Origin: Saturnia japonica
Lineage: Eukaryota; Arthropoda; Insecta; Lepidoptera; Saturniidae
Length of the DNA stretch: 64,000 nucleotides
Assembly (NCBI GenBank): GCA_033032175.1
Contig: CM065321.1
Span: forward strand, 13,600,501 to 13,664,500
Direction: 5' to 3'
The notes under the pieces were generated by a model that saw only the letters and a program-made list of their open reading frames with translations, was not told the origin of the DNA and searched no databases. Of this stretch, positions 40,801 to 49,900 are shown piece after piece. Numbering within the stretch: position 1 is the stretch's first letter; the number at the start of each line of letters is the position of its first letter. A program made the position numbers and the translations under genes.

Positions 40801-43800
40801 TACTGGCATAGCAAAAAACGTCAGACAAAGTTATCAGACTATATGTGTAAACAATAATTTATAAGCATTTATTATCTAAGACATACATATTAAAAATTAT
40901 TGTTAATTTGGTTATTTTTTTGTTCACTCTATATAACAATAACTCTCTATAACGACAAATAATGCTCAGTCCCTTGAGTTTCGTTATAAAGAGTTTACAC
41001 TGTATATATATATATATATATATTATATACAGGCTGTTAATGCCTCTCAAAAAAGGTATAAGTTACCAGGAAAATATAACAAAAATATAAGATTGGTTGT
41101 GTAAAGATCAAACTGAAATAAACCTAAGTTTAACAGGTGTTCATAACTAACTCTGGATAGAGTGTAGGTATATTAAAAAAACCAGACAGCAACAAAAAAA
41201 GATGACTGTATTTTTTTTTCTATTTTTGCTTTTTATTTGATTCTCGCACCTTGTACTTAAATATGATATAGCCTATGTCACTCCCACAATTAAGAAGAAT
41301 TTAAGGACACCTTGTATGCTAAAATCCATCAAACAGTTTAGGCAACAGAATGTGCCAAAGAAATAGACATACAAACATATATCCGTTTATGCGGCAGGCC
41401 GCCATTTTGGAAAAAACGCTCAAGTGGCAGGGGGTGTTCCCGCGCAAACGCTAAAGTCCGCGGGCGTGCAGTAATTTACTTATTTAGCAGTAATTTTGTA
41501 TAGTACCTATATATAAAACTATAGTTTTTCTATTCTTTATGAACTGATTTAACTGATAAATAAACAATTTAAACTGATATGTGTTTCATTTATTTTGTAA
41601 ACCTACACTAAAAATAAGATATGAGAATATTTGTTAGGATTGCATAAAAAAAAAAAAAAATTTAAAAAAAATTAAATTAATGTCAGAAATATTTATTTTA
41701 TTAACATTACAAATACTATAACTATAACATAAAATTAAATGCCTGCACCTCTCGTAGCAATTTTTTAAATTATTACATTCGAAAGATAACACTCTCAAGG
41801 GACCCCAAGGTCAAGCGCAGTAAAATAAACAAAGGTTTAAAATTAAATTCGGAGAACAACGACGGTCGGAAGCCCTTTGTCAAGTGTTTATTTTAAAGTC
41901 GGGTTCATAAACAATGGCTCATAAAAGTTTAGCACTGTAAAAGTGTATAGTTTTTTATTTACAAGCAACATAAACAAAGACGTTAAAATCTATAGAAAAA
42001 AGATATGATCGAACATTACCAGTTTAGAGTAAGTTCTACTCATTATTTTGTGAAACAAACTTTTTATTTTCAATTTAGATTAAATTTACTAACAGAATTA
42101 TAAAATATAATACCATGTTATCTTCCAAGAACATTTCATAAATCGACGCTAAACGTTCACATTTTTTGCCGAAATGCACTTGGTTTACAGACCTAAACTT
42201 GCCGGCGAGTAGGAAAAGTATAGATAAAACTTTTACAAGAAATATACAATATCAACAATAATTATGAACTTGAAAGTTTTTTATTTATAATAAAATACAT
42301 GTAAATTAATAGTGATATCAGATATTATTAGCATTAAAATAAGAATAAAAAAAACCAATCACAAAATATCAACAATAATTATTAACTTGAAAACCGTTTC
42401 CATCTTGCCCAACCACGATCGCCATCATATGTTTGACAGAACCGTTGAACAAGCGTCAAGTGCTTTTCGACCGTTAAAAATGCGCGTTTTTTGTGAAATA
42501 GGGAAAGAATGTAACGAATTGACACTTTTATTACGTTAATAATTAGTTATACTATAGATATTAATCATATTCCTACTGTAAATGTAGCTACTTTATTAAA
42601 TTTATTAAAAAAAACTGGAAAAAATTTTAGGTTACAACTCGACTTGGTGTGGGAATTTGACGAAAAATGAACTAAAAACTTCTCAGATTTGAAATGTATT
42701 ATCTTACAATGATTTAGTACATACCTATTCATTTCTTTGTAATATTTTTCCGCACAAAAACAAACACAAACACCGAAATAGTCAATTTTAAAACAACACT
42801 CACTCGCCACTTCCAGCGGTTAGCAACGAACTGAACTAAGAATATAATGGCGTCAGTATGACGTTTTATTTTGGCCTTAACATTTTGTCCTTGTCTTTAG
42901 CTTTAATAATAAATATGTTTGTAAGGGATAGCAGTATTAATATGGCAGCACAAATCGACCAAAAACAAGCAACCGTCATCAGCGTTGAGAGGTCTGCTTG
43001 CCGCTCAAGGCAAATTTTGAATCGACGTTGAGCGGTTCGATTGCCAGACCGGAGGATATACATACACTCAAAAAACATAACCCTCCATTTTCATAGTCAA
43101 GTAAAAAAGGAAATTTTAAGTGTAAAAGTTGATTCCTGCAACACCATCTGATAGTTTTGATAAAGAGAAATTGAAATATAAACCATTGTTGAATCATATT
43201 GAACACAGTAATGTACAAGGAATAAAAATGTAAAGATCTTCTTACACTTTTTGTCTGATACACCCTAGTCTTAGGTTGCCTTTCTACCGAAGTGGAGCAG
43301 AGCAGAACTGTGCAAATTTCGTCCAATAGAATATCATCACTAGATTTTTAAGCAATTGTGTTGGTTGAAAATTGTACAGCTCCGCTCCCTTCTGCTTCAG
43401 TGGACAGGCCACCTTGTGCTGCGTATATGCAACTAAGTTTTATGAATTGGTAACATAAGGACACATTTGAATTAAGAAATTATTCACCTTTGTGCAACTG
43501 AGTGGCTCTCATCAATCTTGAACCCAACTAAGTGTGTATTGTGTAAGTTTTTACAGGCAGCCATCATTTCACTGATGTGACTGAGTGTACTGCCAGTTGT
43601 TGATTTCATTTCCTCAATTGTATCAGCTGCATGAATGAGATCTCTGTACCTTTCCCTGCAAGTTGTATTTTATTTATCAGTGCAGTAGTCAAAAATATTA
43701 TTTCAATATTTTTCTAATCCACTAAACTTTCACTGGCTTATAATATGAAAAAAATAACTAAAATTTGCTATGCAACATCACTATTCAAATATTTCTCACT

Positions 43801-44966
43801 CCTTGACATTATTTTAAGCACAAAGCTTGGAAATGTACAACTTACTGCCAATTTAAATATATATAACCTGTACAGCAAATTGACAAGTCTCAAATGGACT
43901 TATAATTCACACCAAAGGTTTGAAGAGCAAACTTTTTTTTTAAATAATAAATTGAGTCATTTTGTATAATTCATAGTGACAATGAAACTAGGGACGAAAT
44001 AATTAAGAGGTTGAAAATTTGTGTATTACATACAAATTTCTAAATTTAAATAAATTAATGACACTACCTACACATATCTGTTCATTTACAATGAGAATTT
44101 TACTCCCTCCAATTTGTTTGCAACTGTTGATCTCCAGCTTTTGTTGCCAATTTGACATCAATTTGCAACAGAAGTTTTATGTCAATTCAAGGTAAAATTA
44201 TTGGGGTAAATCATATTATTTAGAGTACACAAATAACATAATAAGATCTAATCATATAACAAGAAGACATAGATATTAAACTATTTTAAACAGCAGAACA
44301 GGGATGGTAGATAGTAGCCTAATAATCCTGTTACAGATTTAGCTAAAAGTAGGTATTTGAAAAATAAAACATGGTACCCTCACGCAAATACCAAGTGCTT
44401 AGTAGCATCATCAATCTACTGGAGGACCTTTTTATCTCTTTGGTACACAAAATTAACAAATGCCAGGAGCCTTATTCTGTTTTTCTAGTTCCTTGGTGAC
44501 TACAACACCTGAGGCCTTGATCGATATTGAAAGTTTGTATTATTACTTACCAGCATAATGTTTACCTTGTACATGTTACATGTAACCTGGAACTTTTTCC
44601 AGGAACCTCGTATGTCTATAGACTACAAACACCAACATAGACTAAACTGTGTTTGTATACAATCTCAGTGGAGCTTAACAAAATAGTAAAAAAAAATATA
44701 ATTTAAACAATTTAGATTTTCATTCTTTTAGAAGTATTTTGATAGTTACAATAAATATAAAACAGTGAAAAACGACCATTAAACTAAATACAAAATACTA
44801 TAAATTATATTCTATAACCGAATACATACCCGACCATGGCACGTAATTCTTCTCTTTTCCTCTCAATTTCATATTGCAGTTTCTTTTGCACTTGGTCAAT
44901 ATCAGTTATTGAATGGCTTTGAAAAAGCTGATTCGGGATTATATCTAGCAAGTTAGGCTGGGCCAT
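28805..44966 (-). CDS. COG1: Conserved oligomeric Golgi complex subunit 1, 12 exons found, about 898 aa
   Basis: COG1 is part of lobe A/B bridging in the COG tether, which returns glycosylation enzymes within the Golgi. Exons in order are 44966-44830, 43655-43488, 40011-39863, 38705-38550, 37902-37674, 37103-36971, 34990-34817, 33592-33293, 32563-32320, 31181-30836, 29987-29547 and 29026-28805. The N-terminus has the Vps51/COG1 signature (IERKREELRAMVG joined to ERYRDLIHAADTIEEM), and IPEKIW follows in exon 3. The C-terminus carries the family block KIDPFDYDVFYPYIQTNLKR. The length fits (human about 980). All introns are GT-AG except the one after exon 7, which starts GCAAGT. Two oddities remain. 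Exon 4 has one extra base near 38630, shifting the frame. Exon 6 ends in phase 2 while exon 7 needs phase 1, so either a small exon is missing or another indel is present. All other junctions fit. Confidence 0.92.
30515..30756 (-). mobile_element. Helitron fragment in COG1 intron 10, 5' end intact
   Basis: The minus strand starts TCTATACAAATAAATAAAAT after a host A, followed by TGAAGTGTCTGTTTGTAATG. These are the same first blocks as at 3565 and 39790. Truncated at its 3' side. Confidence 0.7.
31790..32170. repeat. Diverged minisatellite, about 6 copies of a 63-68 bp unit, in COG1 intron 9
   Basis: The core GAGTCCCTAATATAAGACAC recurs at about 31809, 31875, 31943, 32006, 32072 and, as AAGACCC, 32140. 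Each core is followed by TTATTTAnTAAAAAAA, CTTGACGAAT and TATAGTGCG-like blocks. Copies differ by substitutions and small indels, so the array is older than the one at 4167. Confidence 0.9.
32612..33008. mobile_element. hAT-type MITE, 397 bp, in COG1 intron 8
   Basis: The left end CAGAGGTTCCCAGACTT and the right end CCACTTTGGGAACTAAGG are imperfect inverted repeats of the common CAGnGGTTCCCAAACT type. Flanking 8 bp repeats are GTATAGAG (32604-32611) and GTATAGAA (33009-33016), seven of eight matching. No coding content. Confidence 0.8.
33068..33272 (+). repeat. Dispersed repeat, copy 1 of 2, in COG1 intron 8
   Basis: Shares the order TATTTTTGCTTTTTAT, CTATGTCACTCCCACAATTA, GTATGCTAAAATCCATC and GTGCCAAAGAAATAGAC with 41165-41375. 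It ends only about 20 bases from exon 8. Confidence 0.75.
35185..35330. mobile_element. Small inverted-repeat element (family M1), COG1 intron 6
   Basis: The left arm GCGGAGCTGTGCAAATTTCA, ACCAATAGAATTGCAT is mirrored by the right arm ATGCAATTCTATTGGTTG, TTTGTACAGCTTCGCTCCGC. It is the same family as 43264-43411 and the half copy at 38370-38455. Confidence 0.75.
35962..36165 (-). repeat. Fold-back family copy in COG1 intron 6
   Basis: AACAAAAAGAAAACCAACTT, CAATGATTTTGAGCAGTTC and the internal GAAGTTGAAGGTCG blocks match the family best seen at 21378-21618, in reverse order relative to the copy at 20262. Confidence 0.65.
36322..36898. mobile_element. Inverted-repeat element of about 577 bp, COG1 intron 6
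   Basis: The left end (CAGCTATGGAGGGTAGAGAG, AGGTAAGGAGAACCATCT, AAAAGTGTCCACTG, CAGCAAATTA) is mirrored by the right end (TAATTTGCTGTTTACAGGTG, GACACTTTTTCAACTG, AGATGGTTCTCCTTACCTC, ATTTACAGCTG). The arms are about 80-90 bases with small indels. A half copy of the same arm lies at 38457-38520. No coding content. Confidence 0.75.
38370..38520. repeat. Fragments of two inverted-repeat families side by side, COG1 intron 4
   Basis: Bases 38370-38455 match one arm of family M1 (TTTCTATTGGTCGAAATTTG, CTCCGCTCCACTTCAGTGGAC). Bases 38457-38520 match one arm of the 36322 element (GGACATTTTTTCAATTAGTC, ATGGTTTTCCTTACCTCTA). Confidence 0.6.
38760..39471 (+). mobile_element. Helitron copy in COG1 intron 3 with clear 3' stem-loop
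   Basis: Blocks from TAATGTCAAAATAACAGC through TTGGACCGATTTTGATGCG to the end match the element at 3565. The 3' end shows a GTCCGCG stem, 10-base loop and CGCGGGC, then ACAGATAG, where the usual CTAG is mutated to ATAG. Bases 38760-38960 carry a piece of the 12781 element. Confidence 0.65.
39575..39790 (-). mobile_element. Helitron fragment, inverted, next to COG1 exon 3
   Basis: The minus strand begins TCTATACAAATAAATAAAAT and continues with the family's AAGTGTCTGTAATGTC block. It ends 72 bases from exon 3. Confidence 0.65.
40140..40326 (+). repeat. Fold-back family, partial copy, COG1 intron 2
   Basis: ACCAACTTCAATGATTTTGA, GGAGTTCCCTGGTG and AAAGTTATGATTAAACATCC correspond to the copy at 35962. 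It abuts the pogo-like element. Confidence 0.6.
40329..41002 (+). mobile_element. Deleted pogo/Tigger-type transposon, 674 bp, COG1 intron 2
   Basis: The terminal inverted repeats are perfect over the first 20 bases (CAGTGTAAACTCTTTATAAC and its complement at the right end) and are flanked by TA on both sides, as in the Tc1/mariner superfamily. Inside, ATG at 40711 encodes MASKRKAISVEEKV, the usual start of pogo/CENP-B-type transposases before the helix-turn-helix. It then stops at TGA TAG, and the rest of the transposase is missing. It is a non-autonomous deletion derivative that still shows its parentage. The right flank is a TA dinucleotide run. Confidence 0.85.
41165..41375 (+). repeat. 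Dispersed repeat, copy 2 of 2, COG1 intron 2
   Basis: Counterpart of 33068-33272, with the same block order including CTATGTCACTCCCACAATTA and TGCCAAAGAAATAGACATAC. The class is unknown. Confidence 0.75.
41376..43260. other. COG1 intron 2 remainder, nothing recognised
   Basis: Short open frames on both strands lack domains, codon-like bias or splice partners. An A run lies at 41646-41660. Confidence 0.4.
43264..43411. mobile_element. Small inverted-repeat element (family M1), COG1 intron 2
   Basis: The left arm (AGGTTGCCTTTCTACCGAAG, GTGCAAATTTCGTCCAATAG) and the reversed right arm (GGTGGCCTGTCCACTGAAGC, TGTACAATTTTCAACCAA) pair imperfectly along about 60 bases. Related to 35185-35330. Confidence 0.7.
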
Positions 44967-45193
44967 TTTGATGTATGATTAATAAATGGAATGCGTAATA
45001 TATTTTTTTATCACCACCACATGATTATTTATTTTATTTACTATTTACCAATTTAGCATAGAATTGCCAACAAGTCGGCTTCAATCAACTTCAATTCCTT
45101 AATTCAAAATACCAAACTGTCAAGTGTCAAACAGTGTCAAGACTAGGACTGTTGATAAAATATTGATATATCATTGATAATAATATTTCCAAA

Positions 45194-45267
45194 TATCGAT
45201 ATTTATTATTAAAATTATTTTGGACGATATATATCGATAAGTCTATATTGTAATATAGATATCGATG
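45194..45267. promoter_or_regulatory. Cluster of three TATCGATA-like (DRE-type) sites upstream of COG1
   Basis: TATCGATA occurs at 45194-45201 and 45232-45239, and TATCGATG at 45260-45267, 230-300 bases upstream of the COG1 start. In Drosophila this octamer binds DREF and marks housekeeping promoters, which would suit COG1. The surrounding AT-rich sequence with TTGATATATC repeats could also be an old inverted-repeat element, so the regulatory reading is inference. Confidence 0.4.
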
Positions 45268-45785
45268 TTCCATATTTTTAATATCTACAAAACCATCGTA
45301 AACTTAATCTACATTCTACCGTATTTCATTTACATTAAAGACTACGGTGGTCTATGGACTACGGTACCTACAGGGCCTCTGGTTATTGGTCTATGCTACA
45401 GGGTATATTGTTCTGACTTCTGTGACCTATACTCCTCTGGTTATTGGTCTATGACCTATACAAAAAAAAATGTTTGTTATTTCAGATGTTAAATTTTCGT
45501 AAAAATCTAAAATTGCTTAACCAGCGACTTTTTTAACAGTACAATTATCTTTAAAATGAAGTGAGAGTCTCTGCTAGGAGTTAAAGTGCTGTCTGAGTAA
45601 AGAGTTTTTACGTGATCTCAAACTGTCATGACATGTAGGTACTATGTTATAAGTATTGGTTTTTGTTTTTTATTCATAAGTTTGTTGGTTGACCCTATTT
45701 TGTATAATAAAGCTTGGTGTGTAAGTGAAGTGGATTGGAAATAACAACATGGTCCATTATGTTTTCAATTTTACATTTATATAAT

Positions 45786-45923
45786 TTATGAAGAACAGTA
45801 TCTTTGTTTAGCTAGGTACATTTGTAATTCTGTGATATACGTGATTTCCTGAGGATCATAGTCGGTGGGCATCTTAATTTCCCTAGTAGTACCTTTTTGA
45901 TTGTCTATTATCTTCTGTTCTTG
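45786..45923 (-). CDS. Possible terminal exon of an unidentified minus-strand gene
   Basis: A strong acceptor (TTTATTCCTTTTAG) on the minus strand opens a 45-codon frame in phase 1, starting LTQEQKIIDNQKGTTREIK and ending YLAKQRYCSS before TAA. The frame also continues upstream of the acceptor for about 15 codons. A poly-A signal (AATAAA) lies near 45671. No upstream exon could be tied to it. Pieces at 46220-46280 and 46345-46385 (with a CAG/GTATGA donor) are candidates only. The product is not recognised. The position between COG1 and the divergent zinc-finger gene leaves little room for a large gene. Confidence 0.35.
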   Translation of the reverse strand, partial: QEQKIIDNQKGTTREIKMPTDYDPQEITYITELQMYLAKQRYCSS

Positions 45924-46988
45924 AGTTAAGTCTAAAAGGAATAAAGTGACCTTTTGTAAAGGTTTCAAAATCTTTTTAATTCTCCGGTTTGTGTTTTAGT
46001 TAGATGCGCCCCTTTCCCTTACGTTGAAATTACTTAAGCCGTAGTGGCAGAGGACTATGGTCAGATACCCTCCTTGATGCATCCTGTTCCCCTCCATGTG
46101 CCAAATAATTCTAAGTTTAAACCAAATTATACATCATTACAATAATGAAAAATTCTGAATGTGGTATGATGTAAGGGATGAGTATAAGTAAAATAAGAAA
46201 TATGTTCCATTTGTTCCTGGTCCAGAGAAATAACACTTCCAGTAACCTGTTCAATAGTAACAATCTGTTATATTCAAAATGGTTTAAATTAGTAAAATAG
46301 TTTGTATTGTAATTGGAGCTGTACCAATATTACCAGTCCTGATGAGTCATACCTGTATAACTTGTAGTTCGGCATTCAGTATGGTGAATGTGAAAAAATT
46401 GCAATTTTTTTTCATTTGAAAACAATAATACACATTCAAATATGCTATTGTGTATTTCAAATATGGCCAAAAAAAACTACCTGAAATTGAGTTATTTAGC
46501 AAATAGTTAAGTATGCAATATAATCAAATCAGTTTTTTGTGTCCCCTGTAAAGTGAACCAATTTTAACAAGAATATGTTATTGTATTAAAACCATCATTC
46601 AAGATTACAGATTAGGATTGACAAATAAAGATTACTGAACAAATCAGAATTGCATTTTATAAAGGCTGTGTTACTTATACCTGTTTTTTTTACTGTTATC
46701 ATAAATATGCCTCTCCCAAGCAGAATGAAGTAATTGATATCCTTTCTGTAATATAAGTGACCTAACACAGTAGGTTGTTTGATCCCTTTTTAAATATGAT
46801 AACACCTATACTTAATAGTGATAAAAAGTTGTGACTTAAATATACTAATAATTTATAAACTTTATTGTCTAATTTCAGTTGTTATTGTATGTAAATTATT
46901 TGTACTTTATCAAAATAAACTAAAGTATGAATAAAAATCACTTACACAACCAACTGAATTAAAAGACAGGGTTGGTAAAATTATAACA

Positions 46989-49900
46989 ATGGATAGCAAG
47001 GAACTTCTAGTACCCAGCTGTGATACATTGAGTACTGTAGCTTCAGAGGAACAGTGGAATCAACAGATGTTTATACCAACAATTAAACAAGAAATTGTGG
47101 AATGCATAGATGAGGAAGATACACCATATAGTGGCGATATGGTATTTATAATTCATTAACATTAATTTTTTTAATTAAAATTGGAAATCATTTTATTAGT
47201 GTTAAACAAAAAAGAGCTCAAATACAATAATAAAAATATTAAGTTACATTTGAAAGTATTGGCTGATAAATTTACAGGTTATTAATTTTTACTCTGAACC
47301 AGTTATTACATTCCAGTATAGTTGTGACAATAAGGATTATGTGATGGAAAAAGTGAAGAAGGAACTCCCTGACAACACACATTATCAATCAAACGGCAGT
47401 ATGAATTATAATACAGTTTCTGAAGTGAGTAATAATTTTATGTTTGTTCATTTTGCATCCTACTTCTGACACAAGCTTTCTTTTTATAATTAGAACTAGC
47501 AGTTGCCCAATGATCGAATCTCAACCAGCAACTTTTTAATCATAGACTATTTTGTGTTTGAAATTTGCAGTATGAACCTAAATAATGAATATTATATCAC
47601 TTACTGTCACTTTTCATTGGGTTACAATGTCAATATTTTGGGGGGTCTAAGTTCCATGGTACTGATCAGGTTAGGATTTGCAGTATTAATTTTCTTTATT
47701 TAGTATGTTAGTAACAGATATTATAGTTATATTTTAGCTTTCTGCACTCCTTCTCCATATAAACTTTAACCATGCCAAATCTCACAGTCTTCTGTGCACG
47801 CAATATGCTTTAAGGGGTACAAAGTTTTTGCTTCATGTATTAATATACTGATGATTAGCTGGCTGACTGAAGTTTCCTTAATGTGTTTAACACAAAATTT
47901 TATAAAAATGATTTATTTTTTATTAAACATATACCAGGAATATATTATATACATTCTATCATGCATGTAGCTGATCCTTTACCTAAATTTTAATCATGCC
48001 AGATTAATTGCTAGTAAATATGTGTTTAACCTCATTAATTTAGTATAATATGTCGCCACTACTGTCCAGGACTAATTATAAAAAGGGATCTTTCATACAT
48101 TATTTATATTAATTTAGTAGTTGCAATAATGTAACATTTATGTACGGAGTGGGAAACATTAATAATCCCAGTATCAATCACAGAATAATATTACCTTGGT
48201 AGAAAGCTCATTATTTTTAAAGGAAGCATTACAGATGGTGCCATCTAGTCGCATTAAACTTTTTATAAATATAAAATATAATAAACTCTTATGATTTTAT
48301 TATTTATATGCAATTATTCTAAAATAATGAAATTTAATTAATATTAATGTTGTTATACTCCAAGCATATGGAGACAAATGCTGGCTGTAGCTACTTCGTC
48401 GGCAGTCTACCCAATGACATTGCCACCATCAATTGTGTAGTTACAGTCAGTTTTATCTCAACCATCTTACGCGTCGGTTGTACAAAGATCCTTTTTTATT
48501 ATTTTTGTAAATCAATCAATTATAGATATTTTTTTTAAACAAATTACGAGGCTCAATATAACAGCGCGCTGTTAGGTTCACTACAAGATGTGTGTATTTG
48601 AGTTTTACACACTGCGTAAAATTACTCATCATGCAGATGGCATCCAACAGGTACCGATAAACCACAAGTTTATCAACACAGGACAAACCGGTCTGCACAA
48701 CGCAGTGCATTGTTCCCTTGCCTTCTGTTTCATTACTGTACTACCTCTGCTTGCGGTTACGCTGGCATGAAGTACAGAATTATTGTTTATAAAGATATTG
48801 TGATATTTTTTAAAGTTAAGGACCAAATATTAAAATAAAAAAAATAATGATCAATAACTGATTGAATACCTAAGTGAACCCACCTATTCGAGCAATCACG
48901 CCGGAATCAGCGAATGCTTTTTTTTTTTTTTTTTTCATAAACCTCTTTTAACGGAATTGATGGAAGACGTGTTTCTTATTTTACTGAAATTCATCCCCTA
49001 ACGGGGTTAAAAATGGGTAGTAAGTTATTTTGGCGGTGATTTTCTTCGAAGTTGATATCAATACTCCTTAGTGCTTGTGATTTAAATTACATTTTATTTT
49101 GGCACATGTTTGAAAACTCAATCCGATTTTATTCAAAAAAGGTTGACCTCACTTAGTAAAATATTATAAATGCGAAAGTAACTCTGTCTGTTACGTTTTC
49201 ACGCATATACCGCTGAACCAATTTTGGTGAATTTTGGTACAGAGATAGATTGTACCTTGGGAAAGGACATAGGGTACTTTTTGTAGCGAAAATAAAACTT
49301 AAAGGGTAGAAAATAGGGGATGAAAGTTTCTATGAACAAAATATGGGAACACCAAATGCGCAGGCGCGATAATGGTGAAATGACATCGGCTGCCATAGCA
49401 ACCAGTTTGTTGATTGTCAATCTGGTTTGTTGATTATTTGATGTTCATATACTTAATAAGAAATGTATTGTATTTCTAATAATTACCTATTAAATTATAG
49501 GTCAGTATCCTTTTTAAGATTGGCTGAAGTGTATATAAACTGTTTAACTACGCAGTACGGCATAATTGCTGTTTTATTTTATGATAGGAATATGTCGTGC
49601 GCTGTCAATCGTGGCTCGCGGAAGTTTATATATTCTAGCGATATACCTATTCTAAATTATCTGGATTATACAGTTTTGCTACAAGTGAATCATTTCATTG
49701 TGTTATTCCACATGTGGTGAAAATTAAACTTGGTTGAAAGTTTGTATGAAGAACCCATTCATATTTATGCTTTTGGTAAGAAAGGAATAAAAGGGGTTTC
49801 AGGTTTTTTAAAAAACGTTCCCTTAGGCCGGTACAATAAGGTATGATTATCATTATTTTTTAAGTTTTATTGGAACGGTTAATGTGTTGAATTCATATTG

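Noticed and set aside
42866..43326. Minus-strand frames of 70 and 115 codons in COG1 intron 2
   Set aside because: No domain or splice linkage, and part lies over an inverted-repeat element.
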